Part shown: one piece after another, positions 1 through 7,053 of the stretch
How positions within the stretch are numbered: position 1 is the first letter of the stretch
Layout: each line of letters begins with the position of its first letter
Assembly (NCBI GenBank): GCA_002422045.1
Contig: DITG01000026.1
Span: 6,371-15,222, forward strand
Length of the DNA stretch: 8,852 nt
Direction: 5' to 3'
Source of the DNA: Acholeplasmataceae bacterium UBA6190
GTDB taxonomy: Bacteria; Bacillota_I; Bacilli_A; Acholeplasmatales; Acholeplasmataceae
Notes under the pieces: model-generated
Seen by the model: only the letters and a program-made list of their open reading frames with translations
What the model was told of the DNA's origin: nothing
The model's database searches: none
Position numbers and translations under genes: made by a program

Positions 1-285
1 AGAACGCTTGAAAATGCGTTTGTGATTCTAGATGAAGCCCAAAATACGACCAAGATCCAGATGAAGATGTTTTTAACGAGACTCGGATTCGCATCGAAGA
101 TGGTCATCACCGGAGACCCATCACAATCCGATTTGCCTAAAGGGATACCTTCAGGTCTCAATCAAGCCTTAACGATTTTAAAGGATATGGAAGATATCAA
201 AATCATCACATTCGATAAACTGGACGTCGTAAGAAATCCACTCGTGCAACGCATTCTAGAAAGGTACGAGACCAATGAAATTTAA
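1..285 (+). CDS. phoH: PhoH family ATPase, C-terminal part (5' end outside the window)
   Basis: The reading frame is open from base 1, so this is the 3' part of a gene that begins upstream. The visible 94 codons start at RTLENAF and hold the Walker B region VILDEAQN and the sensor-like segment ITGDPSQSDLP. They end with a DVVRNPLVQRIL segment, which matches the family's usual DVVRHPLV block with H replaced by N. PhoH-like proteins are cytoplasmic P-loop ATPases of about 320 residues, linked to RNA metabolism and often found next to ybeY. The Walker A motif must lie in the missing part. The stop codon overlaps the start of ybeY by 11 bases, which suggests translational coupling. The family call is firm; the biochemical role of this family is only partly established. 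Confidence 0.93.
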   Translation, partial: RTLENAFVILDEAQNTTKIQMKMFLTRLGFASKMVITGDPSQSDLPKGIPSGLNQALTILKDMEDIKIITFDKLDVVRNPLVQRILERYETNEI

Positions 286-706
286 CCTGCACAATCAAAC
301 AGATGAAGACATCAAAGAGATTAAAAAACTACTGAGATTGATTTTTAAGTCGGTCAAAGAAAAAAAGAACATGCAAATCATCTTGGTCACACCAGATCAG
401 ATCCATGAACTGAACAAGACCTATCGTCAAATCGATAAGCCAACCGATGTCTTGAGTTTTGAAAACGATGATGTTGATGACACATCGATCGGAGATATTT
501 TCATCTCGATCGAACAGGCCAAAAAACAGGCGGAAGACTATGGTCATACGTTTGAGCGTGAAATCGGATTTCTGGCAGTGCATGGGTATTTGCATCTGAA
601 GGGATTTGACCATCACACACCGGAAGACGAGAAAGAAATGATGATGGCTGCAGAAGCTATTCTCAAGAAAGCTAAGCTTGAAAGGAGTCACCATGAAAAA
701 CATTGA
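275..706 (+). CDS. ybeY: Endoribonuclease YbeY (16S rRNA 3'-end maturation)
   Basis: This encodes 143 residues, a usual length for YbeY, a single-domain zinc-dependent endoribonuclease needed for 16S rRNA 3' processing and ribosome quality control. The signature is HGYLHLKGFDHH at residues 103-114, in which H103, H107 and H113 are the expected metal ligands. The family segment PTDVLSFEND lies near residues 57-66. The ATG at 275 is preceded by an AAAGG element at 260-264 with a 9-base spacing. The gene overlaps phoH by 11 bases and cdd by 14 bases. In many Bacillota dgkA follows ybeY, but here cdd follows directly. It ends in TGA, immediately followed in frame by a second TGA. This is the only gene in the window that uses TGA as stop. 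Confidence 0.96.
   Translation: MKFNLHNQTDEDIKEIKKLLRLIFKSVKEKKNMQIILVTPDQIHELNKTYRQIDKPTDVLSFENDDVDDTSIGDIFISIEQAKKQAEDYGHTFEREIGFLAVHGYLHLKGFDHHTPEDEKEMMMAAEAILKKAKLERSHHEKH
681..687 (+). promoter_or_regulatory. Ribosome binding site of cdd
   Basis: The sequence AAAGGAG lies 5 bases before the ATG at 693, inside the end of ybeY. It fixes the cdd start at 693 rather than at the in-frame TTG at 678, which lies upstream of this site and would add five residues with no ribosome binding site of its own. Confidence 0.85.
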
Positions 707-1091
707 TGAAGCATTATTGGCAAGAAGTCGTGCCTATACACCGTATTCCAATTTCAAAGTTGGTGCCGCCATACAACTTAAAAACGGCAAATACATTCAC
801 GGCGCGAACATCGAAAACGCATCGTTTGGTCTGACCAACTGTGCGGAACGCAGTGCGCTTTATTCGCTTTACAGCCAAGGCTATCATAAAGAAGATATCG
901 TATCGATCACAGTGATCGCAAACGATCATGGTCCTGTGTCTCCATGCGGCGCATGCAGACAGGTCATGCATGAACTGATGCCTAAGGATACAAAAATCAT
1001 TTTGGCCAATCTGAAGGGTGAAACGATGGAAACGACACCAGACGGATTGCTGCCTTATGCCTTTGTTTTGGATGAAAAGCCCCATGAGTAA
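693..1091 (+). CDS. cdd: Cytidine deaminase
   Basis: This encodes 132 residues, the length of the homotetrameric cytidine deaminases. These cytoplasmic enzymes convert cytidine and deoxycytidine to uridine and deoxyuridine in pyrimidine salvage. The N-terminal YTPYSNFKVGAA block (residues 15-26) is typical. The zinc site is seen as C50-A-E52 (NCAERSAL), with E52 as the proton shuttle, and as P-C85-G-A-C88-R. The three-cysteine ligand set is the small tetrameric type rather than the histidine-containing dimeric type. The C-terminal LLPYAF segment corresponds to the usual LLP-x-AF. The start at 693 is set by a strong ribosome binding site. The gene overlaps ybeY by 14 bases and era by 8, inside the same operon. 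Confidence 0.97.
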   Translation: MKNIDEALLARSRAYTPYSNFKVGAAIQLKNGKYIHGANIENASFGLTNCAERSALYSLYSQGYHKEDIVSITVIANDHGPVSPCGACRQVMHELMPKDTKIILANLKGETMETTPDGLLPYAFVLDEKPHE

Positions 1092-1974
1092 TCATAAGTC
1101 AGGGTTCATCGCGATTGTCGGACGCCCCAATGTCGGAAAATCGACACTTCTGAACGCACTGATCGGAGAAAAAGTCTCCATCATGAGTCCGAAACCCCAA
1201 ACCACCAGAAACCGTATCATGGGTGTACTCACCAAAGATGACTATCAGATGATCTTTGTCGATACGCCAGGCATGCACAAAGGGAAAGACCTCTTAAACA
1301 TCACGATTGATAAGATCGCAGTTTCTGCGTTATCGGATGTTGATGTCGTGCTATTCGTCACGGATACCGTGAAAGGCACCGCTGAAGATCATATCATCGA
1401 GTATTTCAAAGGATTATCAGTCCCTGTATTTCTCGTGATCAATAAGATTGACACGATGAAAGGGAGATCCGGAATCGATGAAGTCATTCTATCTTACATC
1501 AATAGTTTTCCATTCGAAGGTGTCATTCCGATTTCAGCAACCGAACACACGCACTTAGATAAATTAGAATCACTCGTCTTACCACATCTGACTGAAGGTC
1601 CTCTATATTTCCCGAAAGAAATGAAAAGCGATCAATCAGAAGATATGATGATGAGTGAACTGATCCGTGAAAAGATTCTCTTTCACACTGAACAAGAAGT
1701 ACCTCATGCAGTTGCCGTCGTGATCGAATCACTTGCTGAAAATGCTGAAATGAACACGATTGATGTCTCAGCACTGATTCTTGTGGAACGTCCCACGCAA
1801 AAACAGATTCTGATTGGCAAAGGCGGCGAAAAGATCAAGAAGATCGGCACCGAAGCCAGAATAGAGATCAATAAGCTGCTCCACACCAAGATTCATCTGA
1901 CCCTGTGGGTCAAGGTCAAGAAAGACTGGAGAAATCGTCCAAGCGACTTAAGAGCGCTCGGATACGGTGAATAG
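1084..1974 (+). CDS. era: GTPase Era (30S ribosome assembly)
   Basis: This encodes 296 residues, the usual Era length. Era is a membrane-associated GTPase that binds the 3' end of 16S rRNA during 30S assembly. GTPase motifs are G1 GRPNVGKS (13-20), G2 around PQTTRNR (38-44), G3 DTPG (60-63), G4 NKID (120-123) and G5 ISA (150-152). The KH RNA-binding domain has its GKGG loop at 245-248 and ends in the typical LWVKVKKDWRN segment. I chose ATG 1084 because MSNHKSGFIAIVGRPN matches the family start. In-frame starts at 1072 (ATG) and 1018 (GTG) would add 4 or 22 non-homologous residues. No strong ribosome binding site precedes 1084, and the 8-base overlap with cdd suggests coupling. Adjacency to ybeY and recO is the classical arrangement. 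Confidence 0.97.
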   Translation: MSNHKSGFIAIVGRPNVGKSTLLNALIGEKVSIMSPKPQTTRNRIMGVLTKDDYQMIFVDTPGMHKGKDLLNITIDKIAVSALSDVDVVLFVTDTVKGTAEDHIIEYFKGLSVPVFLVINKIDTMKGRSGIDEVILSYINSFPFEGVIPISATEHTHLDKLESLVLPHLTEGPLYFPKEMKSDQSEDMMMSELIREKILFHTEQEVPHAVAVVIESLAENAEMNTIDVSALILVERPTQKQILIGKGGEKIKKIGTEARIEINKLLHTKIHLTLWVKVKKDWRNRPSDLRALGYGE

Positions 1975-1978
1975 CATC

Positions 1979-2632
1979 ATGGAAGGTCTGGTCTATAAGG
2001 TCCAACCTTATTTGGAAAGTGCAAGACTGCTCTATGTCTATACACCTGTTGGTAAGAAGACGCTTCTTGCCCAAGGCTCTCAGAAGGTCAATTCTGCTCA
2101 ACGAATCCTTGCACAGTATCTGACACATATCGAATTCAAGGACCAAAACAAATCATTTCTGACGCTTACAGAAGCGAAGATCAAGCATGATTTTGCAACG
2201 CTTAAAACCGATTATGCCAAAACCAAAAGTGCTGCAGTCATCTTAGAGATTGTCGATCAACTCATGATCGACAACGTCAATCATGAAAAGATCTTTCAAG
2301 AGATGATGGGTGCATTGACATCAGAGCGTATTCATGAATCCTCACTATCCTTTGGTATCAAGGTCTTGAAGACCCTCGGATACCCTTTGGACTTATCGCC
2401 TGATGGCAGAGTGATTCAAGGGATCAGCATCACCAAAGGCGGCATCACCTATGAGGATGAACCTTATCTGAGTGATCTTGACATCAAAGATGGCATCGAA
2501 TTATTGAAACTTTCGGTCATGCCTTATCAGGAATTAATGCCTATACCGCTTGAAATCCTAAATCGGCTTAAGACATTCATTTTGAAATACTATCAGTATC
2601 ATTTACAAACCACACTAAAAAATCTACAATAG
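1979..2632 (+). CDS. recO: DNA repair protein RecO
   Basis: This encodes 217 residues from ATG 1979. RecO acts with RecR (and RecF) to load RecA on SSB-coated single-stranded DNA and to anneal complementary strands. The N-terminal EGLVYKVQPYLESARLL segment is the RecO OB-fold start, and the C-terminal KYYQYHL segment matches the family's end. Position right after era is classical. The start is uncertain: GTG 1967 (four residues longer, 8-base overlap with era) would match the start of Bacillus-type RecO equally well, but ATG 1979 has a GGTGA element at 1966-1970 with 8-base spacing. The protein is shorter than the roughly 240-255 residues common in the family. It contains no cysteine, so the zinc-finger pairs found in many RecO proteins are absent. 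Confidence 0.88.
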   Translation: MEGLVYKVQPYLESARLLYVYTPVGKKTLLAQGSQKVNSAQRILAQYLTHIEFKDQNKSFLTLTEAKIKHDFATLKTDYAKTKSAAVILEIVDQLMIDNVNHEKIFQEMMGALTSERIHESSLSFGIKVLKTLGYPLDLSPDGRVIQGISITKGGITYEDEPYLSDLDIKDGIELLKLSVMPYQELMPIPLEILNRLKTFILKYYQYHLQTTLKNLQ

Positions 2633-2637
2633 ACATT

Positions 2638-2643
2638 AAAGGA
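2638..2643 (+). promoter_or_regulatory. Ribosome binding site of glyS
   Basis: AAAGGA lies 9 bases before the ATG at 2653, within the 20-base gap after recO. The gap is far too short for a T-box leader, so glyS has no visible tRNA-responsive control immediately upstream. Confidence 0.7.
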
Positions 2644-2652
2644 TGTGTTCAC

Positions 2653-4023
2653 ATGGTTACATTAGATCAGATTGTGCAATTTGCAAAAACAACAGGTTAT
2701 ATCTTCCAAGGTAGTGAACTCTACGGCGGATTGGCGAATACATGGGATTACGGTCCTTTGGGAAGCCTGCTCAAGAAAAACATCAAAGAAGCATGGATCA
2801 AAAAATTTCAAAGAGAAACACCCTATAATGTACTTTTAGACAGTTCCATTCTGATGAACTCAGAAGTATGGAAAGCATCCGGTCATGTGGGTGGTTTTAG
2901 CGATCCCTTAACAGAATGCAAGAGTTGTAATAATCGTTTCCGTGCCGACAAACTGATCGAAGATCATGACAAAGGTGTCTCAGCTGATGGCTGGAGTACA
3001 GATAAAATGTATCAGTATTTAGTCGAACACAAGGTGAAATGCCCGAATTGCGGCAAATCGGATTTCCTTCCGATTCGAGCATTCAACATGATGTTTCAAA
3101 CATATCAAGGGGTTGTCTTGGAACAAGCCAACCAGATTTACCTAAGACCTGAAACTGCTCAAGGGATCTTCGTCCAGTTCAAGAATATCCAAAGAACCAC
3201 ACGGAAGAAAGTGCCCTTTGGTGTCTGTCAGGTGGGTAAATCATTCAGAAATGAAATCACACCAGGGAACTTCATCTTCAGAACCCGTGAGTTCGAACAG
3301 ATGGAACTCGAATTCTTTGTCAAGCCAGGCACTGAACTCGAATGGTTCGCCTACTGGAAAAAGACATGCATGAACTGGTTGGTTTCACTTGGACTCAGTC
3401 CTGAATCCTTACAGTTTGACGATCATAAGCCAGAAGCGTTGTCGCATTATTCGAATGCGACGACCGATATCAAATTCAGATTCCCTTGGGGTTTTGATGA
3501 ACTCTGGGGTATCGCATCCCGTACAGATTACGATCTGAAGGCGCATCAGAATCAATCCGGTGAAAATCTTCAGTATCTAGATCCAGATACCAACGAGAAG
3601 TATTTGCCTTATGTCATCGAACCGTCTGTCGGAGTTGAACGACTCGTCTTGGCATTCTTAACCAATGGTTTTGCTGAAGAGACTTTGGAATCAGGCGATA
3701 TCAGACAAGTGCTTCATATCCATCCAGCACTTGCACCTTATAAGGCAGCAATCCTTCCTCTCATGAAAAAAGAGCATAGCGACAAGGCGTTTGAAATCTA
3801 CTCAGAACTTTCAAAATCATTTGATGTCATCTATGATGAGACACAAAACATTGGTAAACGTTATCGCAGACAAGATTCGATTGGTACCTATCTCTGTATC
3901 ACGGTTGATCACGATACCATGAATGATGGTACGGTTACGGTGAGAAACCGTGACACCATGGGACAAATCAGAGTGCCCATTTCAGAACTGAAATCCATCA
4001 TTGAACAATCCACACAATTCTAG
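2653..4023 (+). CDS. glyS: Glycine--tRNA ligase, one-chain (alpha2) type
   Basis: This encodes 456 residues and is the archaeal/eukaryotic-like homodimeric class II GlyRS, not the two-subunit GlyQ/GlyS enzyme. It charges tRNA-Gly in the cytoplasm. Visible landmarks are the N-terminal YGGLANTWDYGPLG (24-37) and class II motif 2 FRNEITPGNFIFRTREFEQ (198-216). Motif 3, EPSVGVERLVLAFL, lies at 323-336. Two CxxC pairs (C89/C92 and C130/C133) form a probable zinc-ribbon insertion between motifs 1 and 2. The C-terminal part from about residue 355 (HIHPALAPYKAAILPL) is the anticodon-binding domain. It sits between recO and dnaG, where Bacillus has glyQ-glyS and Staphylococcus has the alpha2 enzyme. 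The symbol follows common bacterial usage; glyQS is also used. Confidence 0.97.
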   Translation: MVTLDQIVQFAKTTGYIFQGSELYGGLANTWDYGPLGSLLKKNIKEAWIKKFQRETPYNVLLDSSILMNSEVWKASGHVGGFSDPLTECKSCNNRFRADKLIEDHDKGVSADGWSTDKMYQYLVEHKVKCPNCGKSDFLPIRAFNMMFQTYQGVVLEQANQIYLRPETAQGIFVQFKNIQRTTRKKVPFGVCQVGKSFRNEITPGNFIFRTREFEQMELEFFVKPGTELEWFAYWKKTCMNWLVSLGLSPESLQFDDHKPEALSHYSNATTDIKFRFPWGFDELWGIASRTDYDLKAHQNQSGENLQYLDPDTNEKYLPYVIEPSVGVERLVLAFLTNGFAEETLESGDIRQVLHIHPALAPYKAAILPLMKKEHSDKAFEIYSELSKSFDVIYDETQNIGKRYRRQDSIGTYLCITVDHDTMNDGTVTVRNRDTMGQIRVPISELKSIIEQSTQF

Positions 4024-4026
4024 ACC

Positions 4027-4034
4027 AAAGGAGG
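4027..4034 (+). promoter_or_regulatory. Ribosome binding site of dnaG
   Basis: AAAGGAGG lies 7 bases before the ATG at 4042 and 3 bases after the glyS stop. It is among the strongest ribosome binding sites in the window. Confidence 0.85.
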
Positions 4035-4041
4035 ACTTTCC

Positions 4042-5778
4042 ATGGATGACAAACTCATCGAACAAATCAATGAGAAAACACCGATCGTCGATTTAGTCAG
4101 CGAATTTGTCAGTCTGGCCAAACGTGGAAAGAATTACATGGGTCTCTGTCCTTTCCATCAGGAAAAGACACCTTCATTTTCTGTCTCTCCGGAAAAAAAC
4201 ATCGCGAAATGCATGTCTTGCGGAGAAGGCGGAACTCCAATCAATTTTTACCGCAAAATCAAAAACATTTCCTTCGAAGAAGCCGCACAGGATCTTGCGA
4301 TCCGTGCCGGGATCGAAATCAAGACTCAAAAGATTGAAAAAGATCCAAACAAACCTTTCTATCAATTGATGAACGAAGTGGCCTCATTCTATCAGTTCAA
4401 CTTGAAAAATAGTGAAAAAGGTCAAGAAGCGATTAAGTATCTCTATGGTCGTCAGATGACTGATGAACTCATTCAACATTTCAGACTCGGATACGCACCC
4501 ACACATGGACAGACACTTTACAATGTCTTAAAAGACAAGGGTTATGCGGTATCTGATATGATCTTATTGGGTGTCGTCAAACAATCGGATGACGGATCCT
4601 ATTATGATTTGTTCTCCGATCGCATTATCTTTCCGATCACGAGTCCAAAAGGTGAAGTCGTCGGCTTGTCTGGAAGAACGATGAATCCGAAAGAACAAGT
4701 GAAATACATCAACTCTCCGGAAACCCAAATCTTCAAAAAGGGACAACTCCTCTATCATTTCTATGAAGCACTCTCTGAAATCAGAATGGCCAAACAAGTC
4801 GTGCTTTATGAAGGATTCTTTGATGTCATCAGCAGTTATGCTGCAGGTGTCAAAAACGGAGTCGCAACCATGGGGACAGCACTCACCAAGGAACAGACCA
4901 AACTGATCAAGTCAGTGACCCAATCCCTGATTGTCGCCTATGACGGCGACAGTGCCGGCATGAAAGCATCCGATCATGCGATTCCGATGCTTGAACGAGA
5001 AGGTCTGAAAGTGGAAGTCCTGATGATTCCGGAAAAAATGGACCCAGATGATTTCGTGAAAGCATACGGTCCTGAACAGTTTGAAATGCTCTTTGGCGAA
5101 TACACCAAAGATGCCTATCAGTTCAGATACGATTATTACAAGATGGGCTTGAATTTAGCCAATGCCAATGACATGAAGTCGTTCAGACAAAAAGTCATGG
5201 ACATGATCAGAAATTCAGATGCATCGATTAAAGCGTTTTATACCCAGAAGTTATCACTCGATTTGGGGATTCCACTCTCTGAGTTTGATTTCAAAAGGGA
5301 AACCGAACGAAAAGAACCGGTCATCCCGAAGATTGAAAAACCACGGATGCTGAACCGATATGAAAAAGCGGAACGACATCTCATCTTTGAAATGATGAAA
5401 TCGAAGGCTGTCTGTGGTAAAGTCATGAAGGTACTCAAACCCACTGATTTCGCCGATCACATCACCGCAAGCATCAGAACCGATATCGAACGGTATTATT
5501 ATGATCACCAGGTCTTTGATTTAAATGAATTTCTAGATAGTCTCAACGCTGAACACCGTCAGTATGTCGAAGGTGTACTGCTTAAAGATACATATTGGGT
5601 CAACAAGATGAGTCTTGATGATACCGATATAGAGGATTATGTCGAACTTGTCAAGCTCGCCAACGTCAAGAGACGTTATGTCGAGATTCAGACCCACATC
5701 ACTCAAATTCAGATTGTCAGCCAAACGCTGATAGAAGAACGCGACCGGTTGATGGGTATACTCAAAGAAAAACCATAG
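4042..5778 (+). CDS. dnaG: DNA primase DnaG
   Basis: This encodes 578 residues, slightly shorter than the roughly 600 typical of the family. DnaG synthesises RNA primers at the replication fork with the replicative helicase. The CHC2 zinc domain has C36-P-F-H39 and C57-M-S-C60. The catalytic core contains RIIFPI (194-199) and KYINSPET (221-228). The TOPRIM domain has E257 in YEGFFDV and D301-G-D303 in AYDGDSAG, the expected metal-binding acidic residues, and a further DPDDF at 334-338. The C-terminal third (from about residue 440) is a divergent helical region, consistent with the helicase-interaction domain. YEGFFDV replaces the more usual YEGYMDV, a minor variant. The gene lies 9 bases before rpoD, the classical glyS-dnaG-rpoD order. 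The ppsR and ccpN genes that some Bacillota carry before dnaG are absent. Confidence 0.97.
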   Translation: MDDKLIEQINEKTPIVDLVSEFVSLAKRGKNYMGLCPFHQEKTPSFSVSPEKNIAKCMSCGEGGTPINFYRKIKNISFEEAAQDLAIRAGIEIKTQKIEKDPNKPFYQLMNEVASFYQFNLKNSEKGQEAIKYLYGRQMTDELIQHFRLGYAPTHGQTLYNVLKDKGYAVSDMILLGVVKQSDDGSYYDLFSDRIIFPITSPKGEVVGLSGRTMNPKEQVKYINSPETQIFKKGQLLYHFYEALSEIRMAKQVVLYEGFFDVISSYAAGVKNGVATMGTALTKEQTKLIKSVTQSLIVAYDGDSAGMKASDHAIPMLEREGLKVEVLMIPEKMDPDDFVKAYGPEQFEMLFGEYTKDAYQFRYDYYKMGLNLANANDMKSFRQKVMDMIRNSDASIKAFYTQKLSLDLGIPLSEFDFKRETERKEPVIPKIEKPRMLNRYEKAERHLIFEMMKSKAVCGKVMKVLKPTDFADHITASIRTDIERYYYDHQVFDLNEFLDSLNAEHRQYVEGVLLKDTYWVNKMSLDDTDIEDYVELVKLANVKRRYVEIQTHITQIQIVSQTLIEERDRLMGILKEKP

Positions 5779-5782
5779 GAGG
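5776..5782 (+). promoter_or_regulatory. Ribosome binding site of rpoD fused to the dnaG stop codon
   Basis: TAGGAGG lies 5 bases before the rpoD ATG at 5788. Its first three bases are the dnaG stop codon, so ribosomes ending on dnaG cover the rpoD initiation site. This suggests reinitiation or coupling between primase and sigma factor synthesis. Confidence 0.8.
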
Positions 5783-5787
5783 CTTGT

Positions 5788-7053
5788 ATGGATTTTGAAA
5801 AAATCATTCAGCAATTAATCAAAAAGGCAGGAAAAGAAAAATTTCTTGCTCAAGAAGATGTCACAGAACTTGCGCCACTCGGCAGCGAAGTCTATTTTGA
5901 AATCGAGCGTGCACTGCTCAACGAAGATATCGATATTCTAGCGCCTGAAGAACTAGAAGAAGACGAAGAAGCAGGAACCAATATTGTCCAAGAAGCTGAA
6001 GTCGAAGAAGAAGATGAACTCGAATTCGAACTTGAAGAACTAGAACCGGATGACCTATCCTTATCAGGACTTGAAGTTGAAGAAGAAGAACTGATCAATA
6101 TCGAATCGATTGCTAGCAACATCAAAATCGATGATCCTGTTCGGATGTACTTAAAAGAAATCGGACAGATTCCGCTACTCAATCAAGAAGACGAAAAGAA
6201 ATATGCGGTTGCCGTCAGCAACGGTCGCTATGCTTCAGAACAGCTTGATGAAGCGAAAAATGGCGATTCAGACTACTCTGAAAAAGACATCGAAGAATTG
6301 AAGCGTGCCGTTGAAAAGGCACATCATGCCAAAAACAAACTCGTTGAAGCAAACTACCGTCTGGTCGTCTCGATCGCGAAGCGTTATGTTGGCAGAGGAC
6401 TTCTCTTCTTAGACCTGATTCAAGAAGGTAACATGGGTCTGATGCGCGCCGTCGACAAGTTCGATTACGAAAAAGGATTCAAGTTTTCAACCTATGCAAC
6501 CTGGTGGATTCGTCAGGCCATCACACGTGCGGTTGCTGACCAAGCAAGAACCATTCGTATCCCAGTACACATGGTTGAAACGATCAACAAGATGATCCGT
6601 ATCCAACGTCAACTCATTCAGGATTTGGGCAGAGAACCTTCCTTGGATGAAATCGCGAACAAGATGGGTATCACCCCTGAAAAGGTCCAGAACATCCAAA
6701 GAATCGCGAAAGAACCCATCTCCCTTGAAGCGCATGTCGGTGAAGAAGAAGATTCGTCCTTAGGCGACTTCATCAGTGATCCAAACGCCTTAACACCTCA
6801 CGAATTCATGCTTCAGGAAATGGTCAAACAGACCCTAGATGAAGTTTTAGAAACACTCACGGACAGAGAAGAAAAGGTCTTAAGACTCCGTTATGGTCTA
6901 TTTGACGGTAAGAATCATACACTTGAAGAAGTCGGGCGTGAATTTGGCGTCACCAGAGAACGTATCCGCCAAATTGAAGCGAAAGCTTTGAGAAAGCTTA
7001 GAAGTCCATCCAGACAAAACAAACTGAAAGAATTCTATTATGGCAAGAAGTAA
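5788..7053 (+). CDS. rpoD: RNA polymerase primary sigma factor (RpoD/SigA, sigma-70)
   Basis: This encodes 421 residues, directing RNA polymerase to housekeeping promoters. Residues 1-52 resemble a short region 1.1. Residues 53-102 form a very acidic linker with 26 Asp/Glu and no Lys or Arg. Region 1.2 begins DDPVRMYLKEIGQIPLL (115-131). Region 2 runs from ANYRLVVSIAKRYVGRGL through DLIQEGNMGLMRAVDKF to STYATWWIRQAITRAVADQA (234-253), including the -10-recognising 2.3-2.4. Region 3 covers about 255-330 (IPVHMVETINK, GREPSLDEIANKMGIT). Region 4.2 is the helix-turn-helix TLEEVGREFGVTRERIRQIE (378-397), ending LRKLRSP. Group 1 membership is clear from complete regions 1.2-4.2 and the dnaG neighbour. 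Its 3' end overlaps trmK by 14 bases. Confidence 0.98.
   Translation: MDFEKIIQQLIKKAGKEKFLAQEDVTELAPLGSEVYFEIERALLNEDIDILAPEELEEDEEAGTNIVQEAEVEEEDELEFELEELEPDDLSLSGLEVEEEELINIESIASNIKIDDPVRMYLKEIGQIPLLNQEDEKKYAVAVSNGRYASEQLDEAKNGDSDYSEKDIEELKRAVEKAHHAKNKLVEANYRLVVSIAKRYVGRGLLFLDLIQEGNMGLMRAVDKFDYEKGFKFSTYATWWIRQAITRAVADQARTIRIPVHMVETINKMIRIQRQLIQDLGREPSLDEIANKMGITPEKVQNIQRIAKEPISLEAHVGEEEDSSLGDFISDPNALTPHEFMLQEMVKQTLDEVLETLTDREEKVLRLRYGLFDGKNHTLEEVGREFGVTRERIRQIEAKALRKLRSPSRQNKLKEFYYGKK
5944..6093 (+). other. Acidic linker segment in RpoD
   Basis: Codons 53-102 of rpoD encode 26 acidic residues out of 50 with no basic residue, mainly runs of GAA. The segment lies between region 1.1 and region 1.2. 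It is probably disordered and may act as a DNA mimic, as proposed for acidic sigma N-termini. The charge pattern is seen directly; the function is inferred. Confidence 0.75.

Noticed and set aside
329..703. 124-codon open frame on the minus strand inside ybeY
   Set aside because: It lies fully antisense to a gene with an intact family signature, and its residues resemble no family I know. Treated as a shadow frame.
1018..1083. Longer era start at GTG 1018
   Set aside because: It would add 22 residues encoded in the other frame of cdd with no family resemblance; ATG 1084 gives the normal Era N-terminus.
714..1085. 123-codon open frame on the minus strand inside cdd
   Set aside because: Antisense to cytidine deaminase with intact catalytic motifs; no start context of its own.
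5892..6182. Serine-rich 96-codon open frame on the minus strand
   Set aside because: It is the antisense shadow of the GAA-rich acidic linker of rpoD; TTC/TCT repeats give serine runs. No ribosome binding site or homology.
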